A stretch of 64,000 bases of DNA. Origin: Burkholderia puraquae (GTDB lineage Bacteria > Pseudomonadota > Gammaproteobacteria > Burkholderiales > Burkholderiaceae). Position 1 is the first letter of the stretch, and every line of letters begins with the position of its first letter. The stretch covers positions 62,001 through 126,000 of the forward strand of contig NZ_NBYX01000003.1 of NCBI RefSeq assembly GCF_002099195.1, given 5' to 3'. The position numbers and the translations under genes were made by a program. This document shows, in pieces, positions 53,349 to 62,166 of the stretch. Under the pieces are notes generated by a model. That model made no database searches. It was not told the origin of the DNA and saw nothing but the letters and a program-made list of their open reading frames with translations.

Positions 53349-54053
53349 TTACGGTTGCAGCGAATAACCCATCCCGCGATGCGTGCGGATCGGGTCGCGC
53401 TCGGGGGCGATCGCGCGCAGCTTGGCGCGCAGCGTCTTGATGTGCGTGTCGACCGTGCGGTCGGCCGAATCGAATGCCTCGTGCCACACGAGGTCCATCA
53501 ACTGTTCACGCGAATAGATGCGCCCCGGATGCCGGACCAGCAGCGCCAGCAGCCCGAATTCGTAGCGCGTGAGGTCCAGTGCGTGGCCGAGCCACGACAC
53601 GCGCGCGCCGTCGGTATCGAGCGTGAAACCCGGTGCGATGGTCGCAGCCGGCGCGGGCGCGGGCGTCGCTTCGGGTGCGGCCGTCCGGTGGAAACGCCGC
53701 AGGATCACGCGCACCCGCGCCGCCAGTTCGCGCGGCGAAAACGGCTTGACCACATAATCGTCGGCGCCGATTTCGAGCCCGACGATCCGGTCGATCTCGT
53801 CGTGCCGCGCGGTGAGGAAGATCACCGGCACGTCGGAGAACGTGCGCAGCCGCCGGCACACTTCGAAGCCGCTGAGATCCGGCAGGCCGACGTCGAGCAC
53901 GACGAGGTCGATGCGCGTGTCGTGCAGGTAGTCGAGCGCCGCCTGCCCGAGCGTGCAGTGAACAGTCTGCATGCCGTCGGTACCGAGAGCGTAGATGATC
54001 GTGTCCGCGATCGCCACTTCATCTTCGACGATCAGGATATTGGGCTGATGCAT
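53349..54053 (-). CDS. creB: Response regulator CreB
   Basis: A 234-residue OmpR-type regulator. The receiver phospho-acceptor is D54 in LVVLDVGLPD, with ED at 10-11 and K in YVVKPFSPRE. The C-terminal winged helix carries DLTRYEFGLLALLVRHPGRIYS and DRTVDTHIKTLRAKLR. An Ala/Pro-rich linker of about 20 residues joins the two domains. It should bind the TTCAC-N6-TTCAC tags upstream of creD. The start is at 54053. Confidence 0.93.
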   Translation of the reverse strand: MHQPNILIVEDEVAIADTIIYALGTDGMQTVHCTLGQAALDYLHDTRIDLVVLDVGLPDLSGFEVCRRLRTFSDVPVIFLTARHDEIDRIVGLEIGADDYVVKPFSPRELAARVRVILRRFHRTAAPEATPAPAPAATIAPGFTLDTDGARVSWLGHALDLTRYEFGLLALLVRHPGRIYSREQLMDLVWHEAFDSADRTVDTHIKTLRAKLRAIAPERDPIRTHRGMGYSLQP

Positions 54054-54130
54054 GGTCTCAGGCTGGGCTCGCGCAATCCGGTGCGACATTGTACGCACGG
54101 CCGGCCGTGGCGCGAGCCCCGCTCGCCGCG

Positions 54131-54844
54131 CTACGCGACGCGGCCGGTCACCGGAATCGACGCGCCCGTGATCGCCTGCGCGTCGGCCGACAGCAGGAAG
54201 CCGATCGTCGCCGCGATCTGTTCCGGCCGCACCCAGCGCGTGAAATCCGCGTCCGGCATGTCCGCGCGGTTCGGCGGCGTATCGATGATGCTCGGCAGGA
54301 TCGCGTTCACCGTCACGCCGCGGTCGAGCAGTTCGGCCGCCAGCGCCTCGGTGAGCCGTGCGACACCGGCCTTCGCGGCCGCGTAGGCGCCCATCCCTGT
54401 GCCGGCCTTGAACGCCGCGCCCGCGCCGATGTTGACGATGCGCGCGGCCGGGCTCGCCAGCAGGTGCGGCAGCGCGGCCTTCGATGCGTTCAGCGCGGTC
54501 TTCACGTTCAGTTCGTACATGCGGTCCCACGTGGCGGCGTCGCCGTCGGCGATCGTCTGCCACACGAACGCGCCCGCGATGTTCAGCAGCGCGTCGACCC
54601 GGCCGAACTCGCGCTGCACGGTATCGAGCGCCTGCGCGGCGGCCTGCGGATCGACGAGATCGATGCCGCCGATGCGCAGCGCGTCGGCCGGCACGCCGGG
54701 CAGCGCCTGCGCCGCCGGGGCCGCGCCGCGGCCGATCAGCGCGACGCGTGCGCCGCGCGCGCCGAGCCACGCGGCCGTCGCGACGCCCAGATGGCCGAAT
54801 CCGCCGGTGATCGCGACTGCCTTGCCTTTGAGATCGTGTTCCAT
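54131..54844 (-). CDS. SDR-family oxidoreductase
   Basis: A 237-residue short-chain dehydrogenase with a diverged cofactor loop ITGGFGHLGVATAAWL (the first Gly triplet is GGFGHLG). NIAG is present, the catalytic-like Ser and Tyr lie in IVNIGAGAA and AYAAAKAG. It ends ITGASIPVTGRVA. The start at 54844 has GGAGAAAACATCG before it. It lies just upstream of creB on the same strand but with its own promoter likely. Substrate unknown. Confidence 0.9.
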   Translation of the reverse strand: MEHDLKGKAVAITGGFGHLGVATAAWLGARGARVALIGRGAAPAAQALPGVPADALRIGGIDLVDPQAAAQALDTVQREFGRVDALLNIAGAFVWQTIADGDAATWDRMYELNVKTALNASKAALPHLLASPAARIVNIGAGAAFKAGTGMGAYAAAKAGVARLTEALAAELLDRGVTVNAILPSIIDTPPNRADMPDADFTRWVRPEQIAATIGFLLSADAQAITGASIPVTGRVA

Positions 54845-55534
54845 CGATGTTTTCTCCTGGATCGAGAGTTGCTTGATGATGCGTGTTGCGTAGGTCATGC
54901 CGGCCGCAGTATGCGTGCGCAGCGGGCAATTCGCCACAGCGTAGCGCCGTTCACGCATCCGTGTGCACGGCGACGAGGCTGCGGCGGCGCGGCTTCTCCG
55001 TCGTTTCGCCCGGGTTGCCCGGGCGGCAGCCCGGCGGCACGGCGGCACGGCGGCAGCGGCACGAAGCGGATCGCGGCCCGCACGTCGCGGGCCATTGCGA
55101 CGTCGCGGGCAAGGCTCGCCCAGTGCTCGAGGTCGACGACGAACGGATTGTGCGAGCGAGTCGGCATGACGAGGCAGAAACGGCGCGGCTCGTCGGCGCG
55201 GCGGCCGGCCGTCTCGCGACGTCGGCAGCGGTTGGCGCCGGCCGGCATCGCGTGGCGGAAGCGATGCACGACACGGAGGAATCCGATACGGACCGCCTCG
55301 CGCGCGAGATCGCGATGCAGTTCACGACGCAGAACGCGGCCAATGCGTGGCTGCCGCTGGCGCCGGCGAGCTGACGCTCCGGGCCGCCCGCCTGCGCGGC
55401 CCGGCGGGCACGCAGGCGGGCGGCCGGGCATAATGCGCGAGGCCGGTCAGGCGGCACGCGTCGCGACCGTGCCGCGCCACCCGACGGCCCGCGCCATTCC
55501 CGTCCCGAATCCTGAACCTCAACCCGTCAATTCC
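54845..55534. other. Gap with coding-like frames on both strands
   Basis: About 690 bp without a firm gene. On the plus strand a frame ends at 55374 with DTDRLAREIAMQFTTQNAAN and very strong GC3 bias; ATG at 55264 would give 36 residues. On the minus strand MPTRSHNPFVVDLEHWASLA (start near 55167) is also coding-like, then runs into Arg/Pro/Gly-rich low-complexity sequence with repeats of GCCGTGCC. One of the two may be a small or broken gene; the sequence alone does not settle it. Confidence 0.35.
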
Positions 55535-56242
55535 ATGCAAGTACTCGTCGTAGGAACCGGCAAGCTGGCCAGCGAGCTGCTCGACGCGCACCGGCTCGAC
55601 CCGGCAACCTGTCGCGTGATCCCCTGGCCGGACAGCGCGCGCAACGATGCGCAGCGTAGCGACGCCCGACGTAGCGACGCCCGATCCATCGTCGTGCATG
55701 CCGGTTCCGGCCGCGAACTCCCGGACGTCATCGCGTTCTGCGAGGCCACCGCATCGCCGCTCGTCGAGCTGTCGACCGGCTCCGTGCTCGAAACCGGCTC
55801 GTACACTTTCCCGGTCGTGCTGTGTCCGAACACGAACATCCTGATGCTCAAGTTCATGAGCATGCTGGAAACCAGCGGCCATCTGTTTCGCGACTGCCGG
55901 ATCAGCCTGACGGAGTCGCATCAGGCCGGCAAGACGTCCGTCCCCGGCACGGCCGTCGGGATCGGCCAGTCGCTCGGCGTGCGGCCGGAAGCCATCCGCT
56001 CCGTACGCGACCCGGACGTGCAGCGCAGTGAATTCGCGGTCGCCGACGATCAGCTCGGCCGGCACGCAATTCACCGGATACGCATCGACGACGGTGCATG
56101 CAGCCTGCAATTCGAATCGCGCGTGGTGGGCGCGACGCCATATGCGGATGGCGTGACGCGCATCGTCGACGCCGTCCGGCAGCACGACCTCGAGCACCGC
56201 CGCTATTCGATCGTCGAGTTCATCCGCAACGGCTGGCTGTAA
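55535..56242 (+). CDS. DapB-like protein (dihydrodipicolinate reductase fold)
   Basis: A 235-residue protein. The N-terminal nucleotide fold has VLVVGTGKLASELL. The C-terminal part resembles the DapB substrate domain: ESHQAGKTSVPGTAVGIGQSLG. In true DapB this motif carries two His, a Lys and PSGTA; here one His remains and the Ser is replaced by Val, so lysine biosynthesis is unlikely. Two copies of a 15 bp unit (55655-55684) put RSDAR twice in tandem. The start is at 55535. Confidence 0.75.
   Translation: MQVLVVGTGKLASELLDAHRLDPATCRVIPWPDSARNDAQRSDARRSDARSIVVHAGSGRELPDVIAFCEATASPLVELSTGSVLETGSYTFPVVLCPNTNILMLKFMSMLETSGHLFRDCRISLTESHQAGKTSVPGTAVGIGQSLGVRPEAIRSVRDPDVQRSEFAVADDQLGRHAIHRIRIDDGACSLQFESRVVGATPYADGVTRIVDAVRQHDLEHRRYSIVEFIRNGWL
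55655..55684 (+). repeat. In-frame 15 bp tandem duplication
   Basis: CGTAGCGACGCCCGA twice in a row inside the DapB-like gene, coding RSDAR-RSDAR. The copies are identical, pointing to a recent slip. The insertion lies in a loop between the nucleotide fold and the substrate domain. Confidence 0.85.
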
Positions 56243-56607
56243 TCGCGGCGGTATGCGGCGATACGCGGCGAGCGGCACGCGCGCGCCGCGTCGCAGACGT
56301 TTTTTGCGCAACGCACGAAGAGGTTCGGTGCTGATTTCCGTGGATGTCGTCGATCGCCCGATCCGCAACATCCGGGCCGCCATGCATCTTGCCGACCGGC
56401 ACCCGACGTCCCGCATCGGCGGCGGTCAAGATCACGCCAGCCGCCTTCGCCGCCACGGCCGCGCGAGAAATTCGACGAGCAACCGCCCTTTCATATTGGC
56501 TGGTAAGTTATCGGCGGAAGTCCATTCGCCGAGAGGGGGCGCGAGTCACCGCTGACGCCGGCGCCTGAACCGCTACCCTCGACATCCCCCCGCAAGGAGC
56601 GCAACCG
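56243..56607. other. Gene-less gap before the cupin gene
   Basis: 365 bp. No frame has both a ribosome site and recognisable sequence. A minus-strand frame (KAAGVILTAADAGRRVPVGK) is weakly coding-like and may be a relic. CAAGGAGCGCAACCG at the right end is the cupin ribosome site. The promoter of the cupin gene must lie here. Confidence 0.35.
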
Positions 56608-57090
56608 ATGACCCGCCCCGATTTCATCAAGCACTGGACCGAACTCGAAGAACCGGAAGCGCATCGCTATCGCGGCGATACGGAGCCGATGGCGCTCGAC
56701 GCACCGCTTTCCGCCGCGCTCGGCATCACGCGTATCGGCATTCATCACGTGAGGCTGCTGCCGGGCCGGCGGACGTCCTATCCGCATGCCGAAAGTACCG
56801 AGCAGGAGTTCGTGTACGTGCTCGAGGGCAAGCCCGATGTCTGGATCGACGGTGTGCTTTACCCCGTTGCCGAAGGCGAGTCCGTCGCGTTTCCGGCGGG
56901 CACCGGAATCTGCCACACCTTCATCAACAACACGAAGGACGAAGTCAGGCTGATGGTGATCGGAGAACGTCCGCGCGACGACAACCGCATCCGCTACCCG
57001 ATGAACGAGGCGTACGAGCTGACCCGCGCGGACCGCTGGGTGGACTGGCCCGACAGGCCGCTCGGGGACCACAACGGAATGCCGGACTGA
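56608..57090 (+). CDS. Cupin-domain protein
   Basis: A 160-residue single-cupin protein. Metal-binding motif 1 is in YPHAESTEQEFVYVLEGKPD and motif 2 in PAGTGICHTFINNT, with His, Glu and His ligands in place. The C-terminal tail beyond the barrel is about 40 residues (AYELTRADRWVDWPDRPLGD). Cupins of this kind include mannose-6-phosphate isomerase-like and sensor proteins; role unknown. CAAGGAG precedes the ATG. Confidence 0.9.
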   Translation: MTRPDFIKHWTELEEPEAHRYRGDTEPMALDAPLSAALGITRIGIHHVRLLPGRRTSYPHAESTEQEFVYVLEGKPDVWIDGVLYPVAEGESVAFPAGTGICHTFINNTKDEVRLMVIGERPRDDNRIRYPMNEAYELTRADRWVDWPDRPLGDHNGMPD

Positions 57091-57193
57091 CACCTGCGCA
57101 GACGCCCCCGACCGAACACGCCGAGCGTGCCGTGCGAGCGCGCAGCACGCCGGCGGAATCACCCCGTTCCGCCGGTCGTTACCCGGCCAACCG

Positions 57194-58003
57194 TCACTCG
57201 CCGCCAAGCACCGCCCCGCTCTCGGGCAGCGTCGCACCGCCGTCGACGACGATCGTCTGCCCCGTGATGTACGCGGCATCGGCCGATGCAAGAAACAGCA
57301 TCGCGTGCGCGATATCTTCCGGCTCGCCCATCCGCGCGAGCGGAATGTCGCGCGCAATCTGCGCCGCGACCGACGCGCCGCCGAGATTGCCGGCCGCCGG
57401 CGTGCGGATCATTCCCGGCTCGACACCATTCACCGTCACGTTGCGGCGCGCGAGCTCCAGCGCCGCCGCACGAATGAAGCCGTTCACGCCGGCCTTCGAC
57501 GCCGCGTAATGCGCGAGCCCCGGATACACGACACGCGGCCCCGTCACCGACGACGTGACGAGCAGCCGCCCCGCCCCCGCGCGCTCGAATGCCGGCAGCG
57601 CCGCCTGCGCGAGCCAGAACAACGCCGACAGGTTGACCGACAGCGTGCGGTCGAGCGTCGGCTCATCGATCTGCGTAAACGGCGTCAGCGGAAAGTACGC
57701 GGCATTGTGGACGACCACATCGAGCCGGCCGCCGTCGCGCTCGACCGCCGAGACCAGCGCGCCAAGTTCGTCACGGCTGGCGGCATCCACCCGATAGGCG
57801 CGTGCCTCGCCCCCCGTGCTCGCGAGCGCGTCGGCCTGCGCGGCGGCGGCCTCGCCGTTCAGGTCGGCAATCGCGACGAACGCGCCGGATTCCGCGAAGC
57901 GTCGCGCGATCGCCGCGCCGATCCCCTGCGCGGCGCCCGTGACGAGCACGACACGCCCGCTGAAATCCGCACGCAGGCGGCCGCTGCCCGGCGCGGCATT
58001 CAT
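57194..58003 (-). CDS. SDR-family oxidoreductase
   Basis: A 269-residue short-chain dehydrogenase. The cofactor loop is VTGAAQGIGAAIA, HNAA follows near residue 96, and the catalytic residues are in LVTSSVTGPRV and HYAASK. It overlaps the MoaF-like gene upstream by ATGA (58000-58003), so the two are translated together. The end AYITGQTIVVDGGATLPESG is typical. Confidence 0.92.
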   Translation of the reverse strand: MNAAPGSGRLRADFSGRVVLVTGAAQGIGAAIARRFAESGAFVAIADLNGEAAAAQADALASTGGEARAYRVDAASRDELGALVSAVERDGGRLDVVVHNAAYFPLTPFTQIDEPTLDRTLSVNLSALFWLAQAALPAFERAGAGRLLVTSSVTGPRVVYPGLAHYAASKAGVNGFIRAAALELARRNVTVNGVEPGMIRTPAAGNLGGASVAAQIARDIPLARMGEPEDIAHAMLFLASADAAYITGQTIVVDGGATLPESGAVLGGE

Positions 58004-58890
58004 CGCTGCGCCTCGCCGTCGAGCGGATGCACGGTGTCGTTCAGCACCTGCGCATGAGCGCCGATCGGGAAGTTCGACAGCGTGCCGAAATCGCCGCCCT
58101 GGTAGCCGAAGATCTTGCCGTCGGTCTTGCGCTGTGCGAGGTCGATCAGCACGACACCGAGCGTCGGCACCACCTTTTCGCGCCACACGAACAGATACAG
58201 TTCGTCTGCAATCCTGAAGTAATGGCAGCGGTCGACATCGGCCAGCCCGCCTTCGACACCCTGCAGGCACTGCCACGCGTAGAAGTTCTCGTTCAGGTAG
58301 ATGTGCTCGTAGCATTCCGTCGGGCTGTAGCGGTACATCGTCCGCTTGCCGATCAGCTCGCGCGTGGGCCCGTGCAGCGGCCCCGGCTGCGTGTGGCCGC
58401 CGAGCGTGCCGTGCCGGAAACCGGCCTCGACGCCGGTCAGCGGCAGCCCGCGGGCAACGCGCGTGAACGCGTCGATGCGCGTGTCGGCTTCGGTCGGCAG
58501 CGTGCCGACGACCGACGTCCATACGCCGTTGTCGAGATCGATCACGAGACTGACCGACGTCGCGCGGGCAGCCGAATCGATGTAGTCGACGAAGTACAGC
58601 CCGTCGCGCAGCCGCGTCACGCGGCACGGCTCGCGACCGACCGTGTCGGTCTCGGCATCGCGCCACTGCAGTGCGCCGGGCTCGAACGCATAGACGCGCC
58701 ACGCGCCCGATGCGTCGCCGAGCGCAAGCGTCCGCCCGGCGAGCGCGTCGACGGATGCGAGGATGTTCGCTTCCGGCGCGAAGCCATGGGCGAGCGCGCC
58801 AACCTGAATGAATACCGGATCCTGTCGTTCCACCTGCCGCCTCCCGCGCAGCTTCAGGCCCGGCGGGCCGTGTACGCTGCTCATGTGCAC
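58000..58890 (-). CDS. MoaF-like protein
   Basis: A 296-residue protein with two MoaF domains: an N-terminal one (LAGRTLALGDASGAWRVYAF) and a C-terminal one (GKIFGYQGGDFGTLSNFPIG). MoaF was first described in the monoamine regulon; its role is unknown and the link to molybdenum cofactor in its name is weak. It is upstream of and coupled to an SDR. The first ~25 residues are basic and variable, and an ATG at 58884 is an alternative. Divergent from an AraC gene. Confidence 0.85.
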   Translation of the reverse strand: MHMSSVHGPPGLKLRGRRQVERQDPVFIQVGALAHGFAPEANILASVDALAGRTLALGDASGAWRVYAFEPGALQWRDAETDTVGREPCRVTRLRDGLYFVDYIDSAARATSVSLVIDLDNGVWTSVVGTLPTEADTRIDAFTRVARGLPLTGVEAGFRHGTLGGHTQPGPLHGPTRELIGKRTMYRYSPTECYEHIYLNENFYAWQCLQGVEGGLADVDRCHYFRIADELYLFVWREKVVPTLGVVLIDLAQRKTDGKIFGYQGGDFGTLSNFPIGAHAQVLNDTVHPLDGEAQR

Positions 58891-59003
58891 ATGGTGCGGG
58901 CTGTGCGCGCCGCGCGGTATCGGCCAAAAGGATGAAGGGCGCGCGGCGCCGGAACGCGCTAAAGTGCACGGAATCCGCGCCGCGACCGGCGCGAGGAGCG
59001 TAC

Positions 59004-59798
59004 ATGCACCGCGTCACCCACTACCGACGGACCAGCGAAGGCATCGAGGCGATCAGCCTCGAATCCGACCGCGCGTTTCCGCGCCACGCGCACGACGAAT
59101 TCGGGGTCGGCGTGATCGTCAGCGGCGCGCACCGGTCGTGGAGCGGCCGCGGGCAGGTCGACGCACTGGCCGGCGATGCGATCATGGTCAACCCGGGCGA
59201 GATGCACGACGGCTCGCCGATCGAGGCGGGCACGGGCCGACGCTGGCGGATGCTGTACCTTGCGCCCGCGCTGGTCGCGGGCATCGCGGCGGAGGAGCAC
59301 CTCGGGGGCGTCGAACTGGCGCATCCTGCGGTGCGCGATGCGCGGCTCACAGCCGCCGTCGGCCGGCTGCATGCGCGCATCGTCGCGGGGGAATCCCAGC
59401 CGCTCGCCCGCGACGAGGCGCTCGTGATGCTCGTCGCCGGGCTGCTCGCCCGGCACGCGAACCGCACGCTGCCGGCGCCGGGCGTCGCGCCGGCAATCCG
59501 CGTCGCCCGGGAGCGGCTCGACGCGGCGCCGGCCGCCCCCGTTTCGCTTGCCGAGCTGGCCAACCTGAGCGGCGTCAGCCGCTTCCAGCTGCTGCGCGGG
59601 TTTGCTCGCGAACTCGGCATCACACCGCACGCCTACCTGATCCAGTCGCGTGCGCGGCTGGCGCGCGCGCTGCTCGCCAGCGGCCTGCCGATCGCCGATG
59701 CCGCGGCCGAAGCCGGCTTTGCCGATCAGAGCCATTTGACACGTGCGTTCGCGCGCCAGTTCGGGATCACGCCGGGGCGATTCACCCAGGCCGCCTGA
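59004..59798 (+). CDS. AraC-family transcriptional regulator
   Basis: A 264-residue regulator. An N-terminal cupin-like AraC sensor (FPRHAHDEFGVGVIVSGAHR) is followed by two HTHs (VSLAELANLSGVSRFQLLRG and PIADAAAEAGFADQSHLTRA). The start at 59004 is supported by GAGGAGCGTAC. It is divergent from the moaF-SDR pair across 113 bp, so it probably activates that pair. Confidence 0.93.
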   Translation: MHRVTHYRRTSEGIEAISLESDRAFPRHAHDEFGVGVIVSGAHRSWSGRGQVDALAGDAIMVNPGEMHDGSPIEAGTGRRWRMLYLAPALVAGIAAEEHLGGVELAHPAVRDARLTAAVGRLHARIVAGESQPLARDEALVMLVAGLLARHANRTLPAPGVAPAIRVARERLDAAPAAPVSLAELANLSGVSRFQLLRGFARELGITPHAYLIQSRARLARALLASGLPIADAAAEAGFADQSHLTRAFARQFGITPGRFTQAA

Positions 59799-59983
59799 CA
59801 CCGCCGTCGTCCCGCGCGACGGCCGCCAGGCACCGCCTCCGAAGGCCGCGGCCACATCGACGGCAGCGGTAACGGTCGCCCCCTGGCGCAAGCAAGCCGA
59901 GTCCTGCACGCCGCATTCGACACGCCGCACGCCTGCAATTTCGTTCAAGACGTGCACTGCCGCCGTACGCGACGATGCGGCGC

Positions 59984-60952
59984 ATGAAGACACGACTGAT
60001 TGGCTATCTCTATCTCGCCGCCGCGATGGCGGGCGTCGGCAGCACCGTCATCGCGAGCCGTCTCGCGGCGGGCGGGCTGCCGCCGTTCGCGGCCACGGCG
60101 CTGCGCTTCCTGATCGCGACACCGCTGCTGTTCGCGCTGATGCGCGCGCAGCGAATGCGCTGGCCACGCATCTCCAAGCGCGACGCCATGCTGCTCGTCA
60201 TCCAGGCGGCCGCGGGCGGCGTCGGTTATACGGTGCTGCTGATCTGCGGCACGAAGCTGTCGTCGCCGCTCGACGCGGGCGTGATGCTCGGCACGCTGCC
60301 CGCGATGTCGACACTGATCGCGGCCGTCGTGCTGCGCGAGCGGCAGACGCCGCGCGACTGGGCCGCCGCCGCGCTCGCAACGGCCGGCGTGCTGTTCGTC
60401 ACGTTCGCGCCCGGCCAGGCGCTGCCGTCGCTCCGCACGCTTGCCGGCGACGCGCTGGTGCTGGCCGCCGTCGCGTGCGAAGCCGTATTCATCCTGCTCA
60501 ACCGGCGGCTTGCCGCACCGTTGCCGCCGCTTGCGCTGTCCACCGCGATGTCGGGCCTCGGCTTCGTGCTTGCCCTCGTGCCGGCCGCGTTCGAATGGCA
60601 CGCAGTGGCGACGGGCTGGACCGTCGGCGCCGTGTCGGCGATCGCCTACTACGCGCTGGTGCCGACCGTGCTCGGCTACCTGTGCTGGTATGCGGGTTCG
60701 GCGCGCACGAGCGGCACCGAGGCCGCGCTGTTCACGGCGGTCGCACCGGTTTCGGCTGTGCTGTTCGCGGTCGCGCTGTTCGGCGAAACGCTCAATGGCA
60801 CGCGAGTCGCGGGCATCGCGCTCGTCGTCGCGGGCATGCTCGTCGGCGCGACGCGGCGGCGCGAGCCGCCAGCCGAAGCACGCGATACGCACCCGACGAA
60901 TCCGGGGCGGCCGGCCAGCCCCGCGCCGGCTGCGCAGACCGCCACCGACTGA
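59984..60952 (+). CDS. EamA/DMT-family transporter
   Basis: A 322-residue inner-membrane protein with ten predicted helices in two EamA repeats. GGLPPFAATALRFLIATPLL is the first-repeat motif and SARTSGTEAALFTAVAPVSA the second-repeat motif. It exports metabolites or amino acids by family. An in-frame ATG at 59975 would add three residues. It has a polar C-terminal tail of about 35 residues (RREPPAEARDTHPTNPGRPA) and stands alone. Confidence 0.92.
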   Translation: MKTRLIGYLYLAAAMAGVGSTVIASRLAAGGLPPFAATALRFLIATPLLFALMRAQRMRWPRISKRDAMLLVIQAAAGGVGYTVLLICGTKLSSPLDAGVMLGTLPAMSTLIAAVVLRERQTPRDWAAAALATAGVLFVTFAPGQALPSLRTLAGDALVLAAVACEAVFILLNRRLAAPLPPLALSTAMSGLGFVLALVPAAFEWHAVATGWTVGAVSAIAYYALVPTVLGYLCWYAGSARTSGTEAALFTAVAPVSAVLFAVALFGETLNGTRVAGIALVVAGMLVGATRRREPPAEARDTHPTNPGRPASPAPAAQTATD

Positions 60953-61151
60953 CTCGCGCTCATCGCGTCGTTGCGAAAACGGCGGCGGCTCCGTCCCGTC
61001 GCCTAGCCTGTCGATCCCCGCGTTCCTGCCATGCGGCCGGCGCCTGTAGGAATGTGTCCGCGTACCGCAAAACCGTTGCGCACCACCTCGCAAGATGCAA
61101 TATTCGCGTGGCCGTGCCTTTGACAACCATCGAACTACAATCCGCCACGCA

Positions 61152-61700
61152 ATGAACAGGAAGGAAGCCAAAACAAGAATCGCGATGCTGCTGTCCGCGG
61201 GAACAAGGAAGGCCGACGCACTGGCCGAACTGTCCGGACAGGGACTCAAGGATCGCGTGCTCGCGCACCTGATCGCGTCGCGCCCCGATCCCGAACGCTG
61301 CCGCAAGAACAGGATGCATATCCGGATCCTGGTCGCGCTCGGCATCGCCCAGCTCGCGATCAGCCTCGTGCTCGCGTATTACTTCTTCGCAACAGGTGCC
61401 GGCAACGGCCTCGTGCTGGTGTTCCTCGCGTTGACCGTGCCGCTGTCGCTGCTGTTCATCTGGGGCTTTGCGACCAATCGTGTCGGCGCGTATCACGCGT
61501 TCATCCTGCTGTCGCTGCTGCAGTTGCCGAAGACCATCGCCGAGCTCGGGCGCGATCCGTCGACCGCACTGCCGAGCCTCGCGATCACGATCCTGCTGGT
61601 GGGCTACGTGTGGTTCGTCCGCAACCGCTTGTTCCCCGACTTCGGCTGGTTGACGCCGCGCAAGGTCGAAGGACGTTACGCATTCGTCGAGCACGCCTGA
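61152..61700 (+). CDS. Conserved membrane protein (four TM)
   Basis: A 182-residue protein. The N-terminal ~50 residues are soluble (KADALAELSGQGLKDRVLAH). Then come about four membrane helices: IRILVALGIAQLAISLVLAY, GLVLVFLALTVPLSLLFIWG, AYHAFILLSLLQLPKTIA and SLAITILLVGYVWF. I do not recognise a family. The start at 61152 is chosen because residues 61095-61151 look like leader sequence. No Shine-Dalgarno is visible. Confidence 0.72.
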   Translation: MNRKEAKTRIAMLLSAGTRKADALAELSGQGLKDRVLAHLIASRPDPERCRKNRMHIRILVALGIAQLAISLVLAYYFFATGAGNGLVLVFLALTVPLSLLFIWGFATNRVGAYHAFILLSLLQLPKTIAELGRDPSTALPSLAITILLVGYVWFVRNRLFPDFGWLTPRKVEGRYAFVEHA

Positions 61701-61725
61701 CGCCACTGGCATCGAACGTCGGCCG

Positions 61726-61773
61726 CAAAAAAAAAGCGCCGGGCCGCCCCGCAATCGCGGGACGGCCCGGCGC
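61726..61773 (-). terminator. Intrinsic terminator
   Basis: GCGCCGGGCCGCCCCGC (61736-61752) and GCGGGACGGCCCGGCGC (61757-61773) form a 17 bp stem with one mismatch and a 4 base loop. In minus-strand sense it is followed by nine T. Ideal for the entericidin-like gene at 61799. Confidence 0.92.
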
Positions 61774-61798
61774 CTTCTGCATTCCGGAACCAGTCGGC

Positions 61799-61933
61799 TT
61801 ACTTGGCCTTTTCAGCCGTATCGCTGATTGCCTGGCCGCCCTTCGAAATGTCCTGCCCCATGCCGGCGACCGTGTTGCAACCAGCAAGCGCGGCGGTCAC
61901 CACCAGCAGCATTGCAGCAATCGTACGCGTCAT
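61799..61933 (-). CDS. Entericidin A/B-like lipoprotein
   Basis: A 44-residue lipoprotein. Signal peptide TRTIAAMLLVVTAALAGC with the lipidated Cys at residue 19, then NTVAGMGQDISKGGQAISDTA, the entericidin signature. These are small outer-membrane-directed lipoproteins linked to stress or programmed lysis in other species; an antidote role is unproven. GGAGAGTGAGA precedes the ATG at 61933. A strong terminator follows, so it is a one-gene transcript. It is divergent from pyrB. Confidence 0.93.
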   Translation of the reverse strand: MTRTIAAMLLVVTAALAGCNTVAGMGQDISKGGQAISDTAEKAK

Positions 61934-62104
61934 TCTCACTCTCCTTCGAATCAACAAGCCCGACGGGCGAATCGTATGTGGCGTGGCGCCCGGCAGGATG
62001 CAGGGCACGGGGCCTGACCTGATTATACGGAGACGGCCGCTGCGCGCCAGCACGAACCCACCGCATGTCATAGGGGCCGCACAGCCGGTTCGCGCAGATT
62101 TTCC

Positions 62105-62148
62105 TTGACTTCAACGCGCCAGCAACTAATATACGCACCGCGTATATT
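62105..62148 (+). promoter_or_regulatory. pyrB promoter with overlapping 9-3-9 palindrome
   Basis: TTGACT (62105-62110) and TAATAT (62127-62132) with 16 bp between form a good sigma-70 promoter. Directly over the -10 lies a perfect inverted repeat: AATATACGC-ACC-GCGTATATT (62128-62148). Bound protein would block initiation. It is 19 bp from the pyrB start codon. Confidence 0.7.
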
Positions 62149-62166
62149 TTCCGTCAGGAGCCGCCG

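Noticed and set aside
56220..56456. Minus-strand frame of 78 codons before the cupin gene
   Set aside because: Weakly coding-like only, overlaps the end of the DapB-like gene and has no clear ribosome site. Left as part of the gap.
61115..61140. TTGACA and TACAAT before the membrane protein gene as a sigma-70 promoter
   Set aside because: The two elements are only about 10 bp apart, much too close for a sigma-70 promoter.
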